64,000 nucleotides of DNA from Streptomyces sp. NRRL S-37 (GTDB taxonomy: Bacteria > Actinomycetota > Actinomycetes > Streptomycetales > Streptomycetaceae). This document shows, piece after piece, positions 51,534-59,558 of the stretch. A model generated the notes under the pieces. The model was not told the origin of the DNA. It saw only the letters and a list, made by a program, of their open reading frames with translations, and made no database searches. The translations under genes and the position numbers were made by a program. The stretch is taken from NCBI RefSeq assembly GCF_000721605.1, contig NZ_JOIZ01000002.1:62001-126000 (forward strand), written 5' to 3'. Numbering within the stretch: the first letter of the stretch is position 1; each line of letters opens with the position of its first letter.

Positions 51534-51783
51534 GACCGCGAACGGGAACGGGACCACCGAGGACGGAACGGCGCGGGAGTTCCAGGCACTACCGGGACGC
51601 ACGGAGGACCGGTGGGAAGCGTTCGCCAGGCGTCTGACAGCCGTGGTCCGGCTCCTCGGGCTGGATGTCCCCCGGTGCCGGATCCCTCTGACCGATGGAC
51701 TTGGGAGCGCCGCGTCCGGACCGCGTTGCGTGAAGCCTGCCGCCGAGGCGTGGACCTGCCCGAGGATGCTTTCGACGTGCTGA
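51534..51783 (+). other. Short coding-like frame overlapping the start of the next gene
   Basis: From TTG 51534 a frame with strong GC third-position bias encodes a helical sequence (REFQALPGRTEDRWEAF, RLTAVVRLLGLD) and then runs out of frame into the next gene, ending at 51783. It may be a small gene or the original N-terminus of that gene separated by a frameshift. The stretch 51349-51533 shows no other gene. Confidence 0.3.
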
Positions 51784-52238
51784 TCGAGGCGGCCGTCCAC
51801 GATCCCGATCCGAGCTTCAACCGTCAGTTCGTCGAGCCGGCGCTGAACGCGTTCGGGCAGCGCCGCGTCCAGGCCGCGCTGCTCGACTGCCTGCGAACGG
51901 GCACGAATGCCGATCGGGCGGGTGCCGCGCGGGCCTGGTACTGGTCGGCCCTGCCCGCGCGGATGCCCCTCGTACGGGCGGAGGACCCCGACGCCGCCGA
52001 GCGGGCGGAACCCGATGAGGACGCAGACATCCCGGCCGAGTGGCGGGATGCCGCGCTGCGTGAGTTCGTGAGCAACGAGCACCTGGACGTCCGGCGTTGT
52101 CTCCTTCCCGGACTGCCCCTGCGGAAGTCGGCCCATCCGCCTGAGCTGCACGACCTGGTGGACACGGCGGTGAGGATCGCCCGATCCCATCCGGACGCGT
52201 ACATCCGCCACCGCGTGGAACACCAGGTCGGCGGCTGA
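51675..52238 (+). CDS. HEAT-like repeat hypothetical protein
   Basis: The 187-residue protein is all-helical, with repeats resembling HEAT or PBS-lyase units: VDLPEDAFDVLIEAAVHDPDPSFNRQFVEPALNAFG, QAALLDCLRTGTNADRAGAARAWYW, and LRKSAHPPELHDLVDTAVRIARSHPDAYIRHRVE. Such proteins act as scaffolds. GTG 51675 is preferred because codon bias is poor upstream in this frame. A GTG at 51612 has a better ribosome-binding site but the codons between look non-coding. The role is unknown. Confidence 0.65.
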   Translation: MPDPSDRWTWERRVRTALREACRRGVDLPEDAFDVLIEAAVHDPDPSFNRQFVEPALNAFGQRRVQAALLDCLRTGTNADRAGAARAWYWSALPARMPLVRAEDPDAAERAEPDEDADIPAEWRDAALREFVSNEHLDVRRCLLPGLPLRKSAHPPELHDLVDTAVRIARSHPDAYIRHRVEHQVGG

Positions 52239-52254
52239 CACCCCGCACCACCGG

Positions 52255-52647
52255 TCAGCCGAGCGCGTGCCCGGTCGTCGTGTCCACGTGGGCCGGGACC
52301 TCGTCGTGGCGGTCGCCGGTGGTGAGGGTGCCGGTGGGCTCGAAGAGGAGGATGGCGGTGGGGACGAGGGCGTGCGGCTTGTGCTCGGTGCCGCGGGGGA
52401 CCGTGAACACGGAGCCCTTCGGGAGGACGACCGTGCGCTCGCAGGCCGGCTCGCGCAGCGAGATGTGCAGTTCGCCGTCGAGGACGAGGAAGAACTCGTC
52501 GGTGTGGTCGTGCGCGTGCCAGACGTGCTCGCCCTCCACCTTGGCGACGCGTACGTCGTAGTCGTTGACGGCGGTGACGATGCGGGGGCTCCACCGCTCC
52601 GTGAAGGAGTCGAGGGCGCGGTCGAGGGAGACGGGTTCCTGTGCCAT
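52255..52647 (-). CDS. Cupin domain protein
   Basis: This 130-residue single-domain cupin shows both metal-binding motifs: WHAHDHTDEFFLVLDGELHISL (two His, one Glu) and FTVPRGTEHKPHAL (His). It is cytoplasmic, with no signal peptide. Small cupins of this kind may be isomerases, dioxygenases or sensors. ATG 52647 starts the domain-proximal sequence; the frame is open further upstream but that region belongs to the divergent GlxA-type regulator gene. The 51-bp divergent promoter suggests that the regulator controls it. Confidence 0.88.
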   Translation of the reverse strand: MAQEPVSLDRALDSFTERWSPRIVTAVNDYDVRVAKVEGEHVWHAHDHTDEFFLVLDGELHISLREPACERTVVLPKGSVFTVPRGTEHKPHALVPTAILLFEPTGTLTTGDRHDEVPAHVDTTTGHALG

Positions 52648-52698
52648 GCCGTCAGCGTCGTCGATGCGCCGGCACCGGGCCAGTGCTAGAAATCGCGC

Positions 52699-53703
52699 AT
52701 GCCGCAAGGATCCTCTCAGTCCCCGCGCACCCACCGCGTCGCCGTGATCGTCGACGAGGGCACCAACCCGTTCGAGGTCGGTGTGGCCACCGAGCTGTTC
52801 GGGCTGCCCCGGCCCGAACTGGGCATGCCGTGTGCGCCCTACCGGGTGACGTTGTGCACGCCCACGCCGGAGGTGCCCATGAACCATGGGTTCTTCACGA
52901 TGACCGGGGTGGCCGGGCTGGATGCCGTGGACGACGCCGACACCCTCGTCGTGCCCGGGCGGCCGGACAACGTCGTACCGCGCGGAGAGGCGGTCCTCGA
53001 CGCGATCCGGCGCGTCCACGCGCGGGGCGCCCGTCTCGTCAGCTTCTGCACCGGCACCTTCGCCCTCGCCGAGGCGGGTCTGCTCGACGGGCGCCGCGCC
53101 GCGACGCACTGGATGTGGGTGGACGCCTTCCGGGAGCTGCACCCGAAGGTGCTGCTGGAGCCGGATGTGCTGTTCGTGGACGACGGGGACGTCCTCACCG
53201 CCGCGGGCAGCTCCGCCGCGCTGGACCTGGGGCTGCACCTGTGGCGCCGGGACCACGGGGCCGAGACCGCCAACGCGGTCTCCCGGCGCCTGGTGTTCGC
53301 CGCGCACCGGGACGGCGGACAGCGGCAGTTCGTGGAGCGTCCGGTTCCGGCCGTGCCGGACGAGTCGTTGGGACCGTTGCTGGCGTGGGCGCAGGCACGG
53401 CTGGCCGAACCGCTGGCGGTGGCGGACCTGGCGGCGCGGGCGGCGGTGAGCCCGGCCACCCTGCACCGGCGGTTCCGCGCGCAGCTCGGCACGACGCCGC
53501 TCGCGTGGCTGACCGGTGAGCGCGTGGCGCTGGCGTGCCGGCTCATCGAGCGGGGAGAGCGGCGGCTGGACGTGGTGGCCGCGCGCAGCGGCCTGGGGAC
53601 GGCGGCGAACCTGCGGGCGCGGCTGCGGCGCGGGACGGGACTCAGCCCGTCGGCCTACCGGCGGCGTTTCGGAACGCCCGGCGGGGAAGCCCTCGTGCCA
53701 TGA
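52699..53703 (+). CDS. GlxA-family AraC-type regulator with DJ-1/PfpI domain
   Basis: The 334-residue protein has an N-terminal DJ-1/PfpI-like domain (about 12-190: VAVIVDEGTNPFEVGVATELFG, DTLVVPGRPDNV and SFCTGTFALAEAGLLDG, the nucleophile elbow with Cys) and a C-terminal AraC HTH (about 230-325: ARAAVSPATLHRRFRAQLGTTPL, VAARSGLGTAANLRARLRR). The ligand is unknown. Its ATGA stop overlap couples it to the LURP-one-like gene, and it is divergent from the cupin gene. Confidence 0.92.
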   Translation: MPQGSSQSPRTHRVAVIVDEGTNPFEVGVATELFGLPRPELGMPCAPYRVTLCTPTPEVPMNHGFFTMTGVAGLDAVDDADTLVVPGRPDNVVPRGEAVLDAIRRVHARGARLVSFCTGTFALAEAGLLDGRRAATHWMWVDAFRELHPKVLLEPDVLFVDDGDVLTAAGSSAALDLGLHLWRRDHGAETANAVSRRLVFAAHRDGGQRQFVERPVPAVPDESLGPLLAWAQARLAEPLAVADLAARAAVSPATLHRRFRAQLGTTPLAWLTGERVALACRLIERGERRLDVVAARSGLGTAANLRARLRRGTGLSPSAYRRRFGTPGGEALVP

Positions 53704-54194
53704 GATTCCTTGTGCGGGACCGGATCCTCGGGATCGGGGACGACTACTGGATCGAGGACGACCGGGGGAACCGGGTCTTCCTCGTCGACGGCAAGGCCAT
53801 GCGGCTGCGGGACACCTTCGAGCTGAAGGACACCGAGGGCCGCGTCCTCATCGACATCCGCCAGAAGATGTTCGCCCTGCGGGACACCATGGTGATCGAG
53901 CGCGGCGGGGAGCCGCTGGCGACCGTCCGGCGCAAACGGCTGTCGCTGCTGCGCAACCACTACCGGGTGGCGCTGGCGGACGGCGGCACCGAACTGGACG
54001 TCAGCGGCCGGATCCTCGACCGGGAGTTCGCCGTCGAGTACGACGGCGAACTGCTCGCCGTGATCTCCCGGCGGCTGCTGAGCCTGCGGGACACCTACGC
54101 CGTCGACGTCGTGCGCGAGGACGCGGACCCGGCGCTGCTGATCGCGGTGGCGGTGTGCGTGATCAACCTGGCGGAGAAGGAGCGGGAGGACTAG
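53700..54194 (+). CDS. LURP-one-related / scramblase-like fold protein
   Basis: The 164-residue protein consists of repeated beta hairpins with an embedded helix: FLVRDRILGIGDDYWIEDDRGNRVFLVDGK, LRDTFELKDTEGRVLIDIRQK, VIERGGEPLATVRRK. It ends in a hydrophobic helix (LLIAVAVCVINLA). This is the LURP-one/Tubby-C/scramblase fold. Its bacterial function is not established; membrane binding through the last helix is likely. The start overlaps the upstream stop by 4 bp (ATGA), so it is co-translated with the GlxA-type regulator. Confidence 0.88.
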   Translation: MRFLVRDRILGIGDDYWIEDDRGNRVFLVDGKAMRLRDTFELKDTEGRVLIDIRQKMFALRDTMVIERGGEPLATVRRKRLSLLRNHYRVALADGGTELDVSGRILDREFAVEYDGELLAVISRRLLSLRDTYAVDVVREDADPALLIAVAVCVINLAEKERED

Positions 54195-54207
54195 GCCCCC
54201 GCCCCGG

Positions 54208-55002
54208 TCAGCCGCGGGGGCGGTCCAGGCCCAGGACGCGGTCCTTGAGGGCCGGGAAGCGGTCGCGGGTGCCCGCCACCGTGGCCGGGTCGAAGTCGAC
54301 CGTGAGGACCTGCTCGCCGGGGCCCGCCTCGGCCAGGACCTCGCCCCACGGATCCACCACGATCGAGTGACCCGCCTGCGGAACCCCCGCGTGGGTCCCG
54401 GCCGTTCCACAGGCGAGGACGAACGCCTGGTTCTCCACCGCCCGTGCCCGGGCCAGGAGCGTCCAGTGGGACCGGCGGCGCTCCGGCCAGCCCGCCGGGA
54501 CGACGAGGGTCTCGGCACCGGCGTCGACGAGACCGCGGAAGAGTTCGGGGAAACGGAGGTCGTAGCAGGTCGCCACACCGACGACGGTGTGCGGCAGACG
54601 GACCGTCACCAGTGCGTCGCCCGCCCCCATCAGCACGGCCTCGCCCTTGTCGAAGCCGAAGCGGTGGATCTTGCGGTAGGAGGCGGCCAGGTCCCCGGAG
54701 GGGGAGAAGACGAGGGAGGTGTTGTAGAGGGTGCCGTCAGGGGCACGCTCGGGGATCGAGCCCGCGTGCAGCCACACGCCCGCGTCGCTCGCGGCCTTGG
54801 CCATCGCCTCGAAGGTCGGCCCTTCGAGGGGTTCCGCCTCACTGCCGAACCGCTCGTACGCGAACGCGCCCGTGGTCCACAGCTCCGGCAGCACGACGAG
54901 ATCGGCCCCGGCCTGATCCCGTACCGTCCCGGCGACCCGCAACCGACGCGATTCGACCGATTCGTCCTCGTTCACGGCGACTTGGAGCAAGGAAGCGCGC
55001 AC
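54208..55002 (-). CDS. Carbon-nitrogen hydrolase (nitrilase superfamily)
   Basis: The 264-residue enzyme has the Glu-Lys-Cys triad of the nitrilase superfamily: Glu in VVLPELWTTG, Lys in YRKIHRFGF and Cys in VATCYDLRFPELFR. These enzymes hydrolyse amides such as deaminated glutathione or omega-amides. Its length and the PELW/CYDLRFPE pattern fit the omega-amidase/NIT-like cytoplasmic group. GTG 55002 is chosen because the conserved first strand (RASLLQVAVNEDES) begins there. Confidence 0.92.
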   Translation of the reverse strand: MRASLLQVAVNEDESVESRRLRVAGTVRDQAGADLVVLPELWTTGAFAYERFGSEAEPLEGPTFEAMAKAASDAGVWLHAGSIPERAPDGTLYNTSLVFSPSGDLAASYRKIHRFGFDKGEAVLMGAGDALVTVRLPHTVVGVATCYDLRFPELFRGLVDAGAETLVVPAGWPERRRSHWTLLARARAVENQAFVLACGTAGTHAGVPQAGHSIVVDPWGEVLAEAGPGEQVLTVDFDPATVAGTRDRFPALKDRVLGLDRPRG

Positions 55003-55185
55003 ACTACCACCGTCCTGGCATTCGACCCGCGCACACGGGCCTACGATCGTCACACGAAAGCACTGCCGGGGTGCCTCACAGCAGCGTAACTTAGCGTCCC
55101 GAGACACCCGCCGAGTGCAGCCACCGCCCACTGGCACCGCCGCCACAACCTGCCCGTGTACCGACCGCCGAGGGGTCCCGTTTCC

Positions 55186-56010
55186 GTGAGCCTGCATCCC
55201 ACCCTCCAGCCCTACGCCGACGCCTGGACCCACTCCATCGAGGCGATATCCGAGCTGGTGCAGCCGCTCCCGGAGGCCGACTGGAACCGGCGGACGCCGT
55301 GCCCGGGCTGGTCGGTCCGCGACATCGTCTCGCACGTCATCGGCCTGGACTCCGAGATGTACGGCGACCCCCGCCCCATCCACACCCTGCCGCGCGACCT
55401 GTTCCACGTCACCAACGACCACCAGCGGTACATGGAGATGCAGGTCGACGTGCGCCGCCACCACACGGCGCCGGAGATGACCTCCGAGCTGGAACTCATG
55501 ATCATCCGCCGCAACCGTCAGCTGCGGAACGAGAACCGCGCGCCCGGCGCCACGGTGCGCGGACCGCTCGGCACGGAGCTGACGCTGGAGGAGTCCATGC
55601 GCCGGCACGCCTTCGCCGTGTGGGCGCATGAACAGGACCTGCGCACGGCCCTCGGCCGCCCCGGCAACCTCGACTCCCCCGGCGCGTACATCGCCCGTGA
55701 CGTGCTGCTCGCCGAGCTGCCGCGCGTGGTCGCCGAGCTGGCGCAGGCACCGCGCAGCTCGGCCGTGGTCATCGACGTCCACGGTCCGGTGGAGTTCCTG
55801 CGCACCATCCGCGTCGACATCCAGGGCCGGGGCACCCTGGAAACGGCCCCGGCCCTCGGCCCGGCCGCCTCCCTCGCCCTCGACTGGGAGACCTACGTCC
55901 GCCTGGCCTGCGGCCGGGTGACGGCGGAAGCGGTGACGGACCGGGTGAAGACGGAGGGCGACCCGGACCTGGCGGCGGCGATCCTCCGCTACTTCGCGGT
56001 CACGCCGTAA
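55186..56010 (+). CDS. Maleylpyruvate isomerase-like (MDMPI/TIGR03083) protein
   Basis: The 274-residue protein has the DinB-like helical bundle of mycothiol-dependent enzymes: ELVQPLPEADWNRRTPCPGWSVRDIVSHVIGLD is the typical first part, with a metal-binding His in the SHVIG helix and further His in the AVWAHEQDLRTAL helix. Actinobacterial relatives are thought to be mycothiol-dependent isomerases or transferases. GTG 55186 starts the SLHPTLQPYADAW helix. The substrate is unknown. A dispersed palindromic repeat follows the stop. Confidence 0.85.
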   Translation: MSLHPTLQPYADAWTHSIEAISELVQPLPEADWNRRTPCPGWSVRDIVSHVIGLDSEMYGDPRPIHTLPRDLFHVTNDHQRYMEMQVDVRRHHTAPEMTSELELMIIRRNRQLRNENRAPGATVRGPLGTELTLEESMRRHAFAVWAHEQDLRTALGRPGNLDSPGAYIARDVLLAELPRVVAELAQAPRSSAVVIDVHGPVEFLRTIRVDIQGRGTLETAPALGPAASLALDWETYVRLACGRVTAEAVTDRVKTEGDPDLAAAILRYFAVTP

Positions 56011-56012
56011 AA

Positions 56013-56094
56013 GTCGCGGGCAATCGTGCCTCCCCCAGTGCCTTATGGGCCTGGGAGGTACCCCCAGCGGCACGGGTGGGCTGGGGGTACTCCC
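56013..56094. repeat. Dispersed intergenic palindromic repeat, copy 2
   Basis: About 82 bp match the element at 21318-21403, including CCTCCCCCAGTGCCTTA and GGTACCCCCAG, with a few substitutions and small deletions. It lies directly after the MDMPI-like gene and before the convergent MFS gene. Confidence 0.85.
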
Positions 56095-56161
56095 TCTGGG
56101 GGAGGCACCCGGCAAGCGCCGGCCGCGCGACCCACCCCCGCCCAGCAGCGACACCGGGCGC

Positions 56162-57454
56162 CTACACAGGCACGTGCACCGAACTCACCCGGCTCGCGAC
56201 CAACCGCTCCCGCTCCCTGCGCACCGCCCGCCTCCGCAACCGCAGAATCTGGGTGACACCCAACACCTGCAGCACGAACACGGCCGAGAAGGCGACGGCA
56301 TAGTCGTCCCCCGTCGCATCCAGCAGCACCCCGACCGCGAGCAGCGTCGTCATGGAGGCCACGAAGCCCCCCATGTTCGTGATCCCCGACGCCGTCCCCT
56401 GCCGCTCGGCCGGATTCGCCGGCCGCGCGAAGTCGAACCCGATCATCGACGCCGGCCCGCAGGCCCCCAGCACCACGCACAACACCACCAGCAGCCACAT
56501 CGGCGCCGTGTCCGCCGGCCAGACCAGCGTCGCGGCCCACAGCACCGCCGTCGCCCCCACCGTCCCCAGCGCCAGCGGCAGCCGCGCCTCGTGACGCCGG
56601 GCGATGATCTGGCCGTAGACGAGCCCGAAGGCCATGTTGGACAGCACGACGAGGGTCAGCAGCTCGCCGGCGACCGCCCGCGACAGCCCCTGCGCCTCCA
56701 CCAGGAACGGCATCCCCCACAGCAGCAGGAACACCATCGCCGGGAACTGGGTCGTGAAGTGCACCCACAGCCCCAGCCGCGTCCCCGGCTCCCGCCAGGA
56801 GGCGGCGATCTGACGGCGTATGTAAGCGGCCCCCTGGTGCGGCACCGGCTCCGGTTCGTACCCCTCGGGATGGTCCTTGAGGAAGAACAGGAGCAGCACG
56901 AACACCACGACACCGGCCAGCGCGCTCCCCGCGAACGCCGCCGTCCAGCCGACGCCGTGCAGCAGCCGTGCGATGACCAGCGTGGAGACGAGGTTTCCGG
57001 CCATTCCGGCCAGCCCCGCCATCTGCGCGATCAGCGGCCCGCGCCGGGCCGGGAACCACCGGGTGCCCAGCCGCAGCACGCTGATGAACGTCATCGCGTC
57101 ACCGCAGCCGAGCAGGGCCCGAGAGGCGAGCGCCATGCCGTACGACGGGGAGAACGCGAAGCCGAGCTGCCCGGCCGTGAACAGCACCACGCCGATGCCC
57201 AGCACCTTCTTGGTGCCGAGCCGGTCGACCAGCAGTCCGACGGGGATCTGCATGCCCGCGTAGACCAGCAGCTGGAGGATGGAGAAGGTGGACAGGGCGG
57301 AGGCGCCCACGTCGAAGCGGTCGGCGGCGTCGAGGCCGGCCACCCCCAGCGACGTACGGAAGATGACGGCGACGAAGTAGACCGAGACGCCGATCCCCCA
57401 CACGGCGAGGGCGCGCCGTCCGCCGGGAGGATCCCCGGGCAGCGTGCCGCTCAT
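56162..57454 (-). CDS. Major facilitator superfamily transporter
   Basis: The 430-residue protein has 12 predicted transmembrane helices and an MFS loop motif (GLLVDRLGTKKVLGIG) between helices 2 and 3, with a charged central loop (FLKDHPEGYEPEPVPHQG). It resembles nitrate/sugar-phosphate-like antiporters by pattern, but the substrate is unknown. Its ATG overlaps the stop of the GntR gene by 4 bp, so regulator and transporter form one operon, and the regulator likely senses the transported compound. Confidence 0.88.
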   Translation of the reverse strand: MSGTLPGDPPGGRRALAVWGIGVSVYFVAVIFRTSLGVAGLDAADRFDVGASALSTFSILQLLVYAGMQIPVGLLVDRLGTKKVLGIGVVLFTAGQLGFAFSPSYGMALASRALLGCGDAMTFISVLRLGTRWFPARRGPLIAQMAGLAGMAGNLVSTLVIARLLHGVGWTAAFAGSALAGVVVFVLLLFFLKDHPEGYEPEPVPHQGAAYIRRQIAASWREPGTRLGLWVHFTTQFPAMVFLLLWGMPFLVEAQGLSRAVAGELLTLVVLSNMAFGLVYGQIIARRHEARLPLALGTVGATAVLWAATLVWPADTAPMWLLVVLCVVLGACGPASMIGFDFARPANPAERQGTASGITNMGGFVASMTTLLAVGVLLDATGDDYAVAFSAVFVLQVLGVTQILRLRRRAVRRERERLVASRVSSVHVPV

Positions 57455-58107
57455 CGCACCTCGCCCCGGGCCAGGTGGGAGAACCAGCCGACGTGCCGGT
57501 GCACGACCCCGACGGCAGCCTCCGCGTCGCCGGAGCGCAGCGCCTGGAGGATCTCCCCGTGCTCGGCGAGGGTCTTGGCGATCCGGTCGGGGTGGGAGTG
57601 CATCACGGCGACGCCCATCCGGAGCTGGCGGTCGCGGAGCTGGTCGTAGAGGCGGGAAAGGATCTCGTTGCCACCGCTGCGGACGATCTCGGCGTGGAAG
57701 CACCGGTCGGTGACGGAGGCCGCGGCGAAGTCACCGGCCGCGGCCTGCTCCTTCTGCCGGGCGAGCAGCTCCTCGAGGCGCTCGATGAGACCGGGCGGCG
57801 CGGGTACGGCCTTCCGGGCGGCGTGCTCCTCGACGAGCAGCCGGGTCTCGACGACGTCGGCGATCTCCTGCGCGGAGACGGGCAGGACGAGGGCGCCCTT
57901 CTTCGGGTAGAGCTTGAGCAGCCCTTCGGCCTGCAGCCGCAGCAGCGCCTCGCGCACGGGGGTCCGCGAGACCCCCACGGCCTCGGCCAGCTCGCCTTCG
58001 GTGAGCAGCGTCCCGCCCTCGTAGCGGCGGTCCAGTACGCCCTGCTTGACGTGGGTGTAGACGCGGTCGGCGGCGGGGGGTTGCTTCACGGGGGCCATGC
58101 TGGTCAT
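57451..58107 (-). CDS. GntR-family (FadR/VanR-type) transcriptional regulator
   Basis: The 218-residue protein has an N-terminal winged HTH (about 10-75: VKQGVLDRRYEGGTLLTEGELAEAVGVSRTPVREAL) and an all-helical FCD domain (about 90-210) with metal-binding-type residues in DRCFHAEIVRSGGNE and in the second half (AEHGEI, HRHVGW). FCD domains bind carboxylate ligands. ATG 58107 is chosen; a second ATG at 58098 is possible. A TATCTATC-containing stretch just upstream may be its own operator. It is co-transcribed with the MFS gene. Confidence 0.9.
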   Translation of the reverse strand: MTSMAPVKQPPAADRVYTHVKQGVLDRRYEGGTLLTEGELAEAVGVSRTPVREALLRLQAEGLLKLYPKKGALVLPVSAQEIADVVETRLLVEEHAARKAVPAPPGLIERLEELLARQKEQAAAGDFAAASVTDRCFHAEIVRSGGNEILSRLYDQLRDRQLRMGVAVMHSHPDRIAKTLAEHGEILQALRSGDAEAAVGVVHRHVGWFSHLARGEVR

Positions 58108-58342
58108 GCGGACAGGATAGATACAACACGCACGCATGGAAGAATCCATCCACGATGCGGACTCCGATACGGGTTCGGATACAGGCTCCGACCCGGACCC
58201 GGACCCGGAGAAGTCGGAAGCGACCCCCGATCCACGCACAACCATCCGCACACGTCACGAGTCAGACAGGCGCGGCCCCTTTATGGCCGCGCCTCAACTT
58301 GGCCGCAGGGTAAGGCCATTCCAGGTAATCGGGGTATTCGAC

Positions 58343-59242
58343 TTGAAGATCGACATTCAGGGCTTCCGTGTCCGCAGAGCCGTCGGCGTCGCCATGACCA
58401 CCGGCGCCGTACTCGCCTCCGGGGCCCTCTACGCCGCGCCCGCGCAGGCCGCCGCCGCGCCGTCCATCGTCGCCAAGGGCGGCTTCGTGATGAACAACGC
58501 GAACGGCAAGTCGCTGTACACGAAGGCGGCGGACACACGCCGTTCGACCGGCTCGACGACGAAGATCATGACCGCGAAGGTGGTGCTGGCGCAGAAGAAC
58601 CTGAACCTCGACACCAAGGTCACGATCCAGAAGGCGTACAGCGACTACATCGTGAAGAACAACGCCTCGTCGGCGCGGCTGATCGTCGGTGACAAGGTCA
58701 CCGTGCGCCAGCTCCTGTACGGGCTGATGCTGCCGTCCGGCTGCGACGCGGCGTACGCGCTGGCGGACAAGTTCGGCTCGGGCTCGACGCGTGCGGCCCG
58801 CGTGAAGTCGTTCATCGGCAAGATGAACTCCGAGGCGAAGAAGCTGGGCCTGAAGAACACCCACTTCGACTCCTTCGACGGCATCGGGAACGGCAGCAAC
58901 TACTCGACGCCGCGCGATCTGACGAAGATCGCGAGCAGCGCGATGAAGAGCTCCACGTTCCGCTCGATCGTGAAGACGAAGAAGTACACGGCGAAGACCA
59001 AGACGAAGACGGGCAGCACCCGCACGATGGCGCCGTGGACCAACACGAACACGCTGCTCAGCAGCTACAGCGGCACGATCGGCGTGAAGACCGGCTCGGG
59101 CCCGGAGGCCAAGTACTGCCTGGTCTTCGCCGCGACCCGCAACGGCAAGACGGTCATCGGCACGGTCCTCGCCTCCTCCTCCGCCACCCAGCGCGAGAAG
59201 GACGCCAAGAAGCTCCTGGGCTACGGCTTCGGCAAGATCTGA
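58343..59242 (+). CDS. dacA: D-alanyl-D-alanine carboxypeptidase (S11 family)
   Basis: The 299-residue secreted enzyme trims the fifth D-Ala from peptidoglycan stem peptides. The signal peptide (VRRAVGVAMTTGAVLASGAL, cleavage near AQA at about residue 38) is followed by the S11 motifs: SxxK as STTK in TGSTTKIMT, SxC/N as SGCD in LPSGCDAAYAL, and KTG in GVKTGSG. There is no C-terminal membrane anchor, so it is probably released or wall-bound. TTG 58343 is the chosen start, just before the signal peptide, with AATCGGGG upstream. Confidence 0.92.
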   Translation: MKIDIQGFRVRRAVGVAMTTGAVLASGALYAAPAQAAAAPSIVAKGGFVMNNANGKSLYTKAADTRRSTGSTTKIMTAKVVLAQKNLNLDTKVTIQKAYSDYIVKNNASSARLIVGDKVTVRQLLYGLMLPSGCDAAYALADKFGSGSTRAARVKSFIGKMNSEAKKLGLKNTHFDSFDGIGNGSNYSTPRDLTKIASSAMKSSTFRSIVKTKKYTAKTKTKTGSTRTMAPWTNTNTLLSSYSGTIGVKTGSGPEAKYCLVFAATRNGKTVIGTVLASSSATQREKDAKKLLGYGFGKI

Positions 59243-59255
59243 CACCACCGAACCG

Positions 59256-59289
59256 GGAAGGGGCCCACCCGCACGGGTGGGCCCCTTCC
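59256..59289 (+). terminator. Terminator after the carboxypeptidase gene
   Basis: A perfect 16-bp stem, GGAAGGGGCCCACCCG, with a 2-nt loop lies 13 bp after the stop codon. Confidence 0.85.
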
Positions 59290-59333
59290 GTATGCCTCGC
59301 ACGGCCTTCGGCATGGGGCCACGAAAGATGTCC

Positions 59334-59360
59334 GAGACCGTGACTGGAAGTCACGGTCTC
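59334..59360. repeat. 12-bp-arm palindrome, upstream copy of a bro-internal hairpin
   Basis: GAGACCGTGACT and AGTCACGGTCTC flank GGA. A version with arms GAGACCGTAAC/GTTACGGTCTC lies inside the BRO gene at 59778-59804. Similarity continues for about 40 bp beyond the palindrome, so this is probably a decayed fragment of a second bro gene. The rest of the gap 59243-59558 shows no gene. Confidence 0.75.
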
Positions 59361-59558
59361 AGCGTTTACGCAGGTGGGAACGGTGCTGAGAAATGTCGTC
59401 GTGCCGCCGGTCCCGCCCGCCCCGGACACTCGCCCTACACGTCGTCATAAGCCGGCACAGCGGCTTTCCTTCACGTTCGCTCGCAGTCGTGAACATCATC
59501 GAACTGGCTGGCATATGCGTTCCGCCCCGCTCTACGTTCCGCAGCGGAGGTAATTCAC

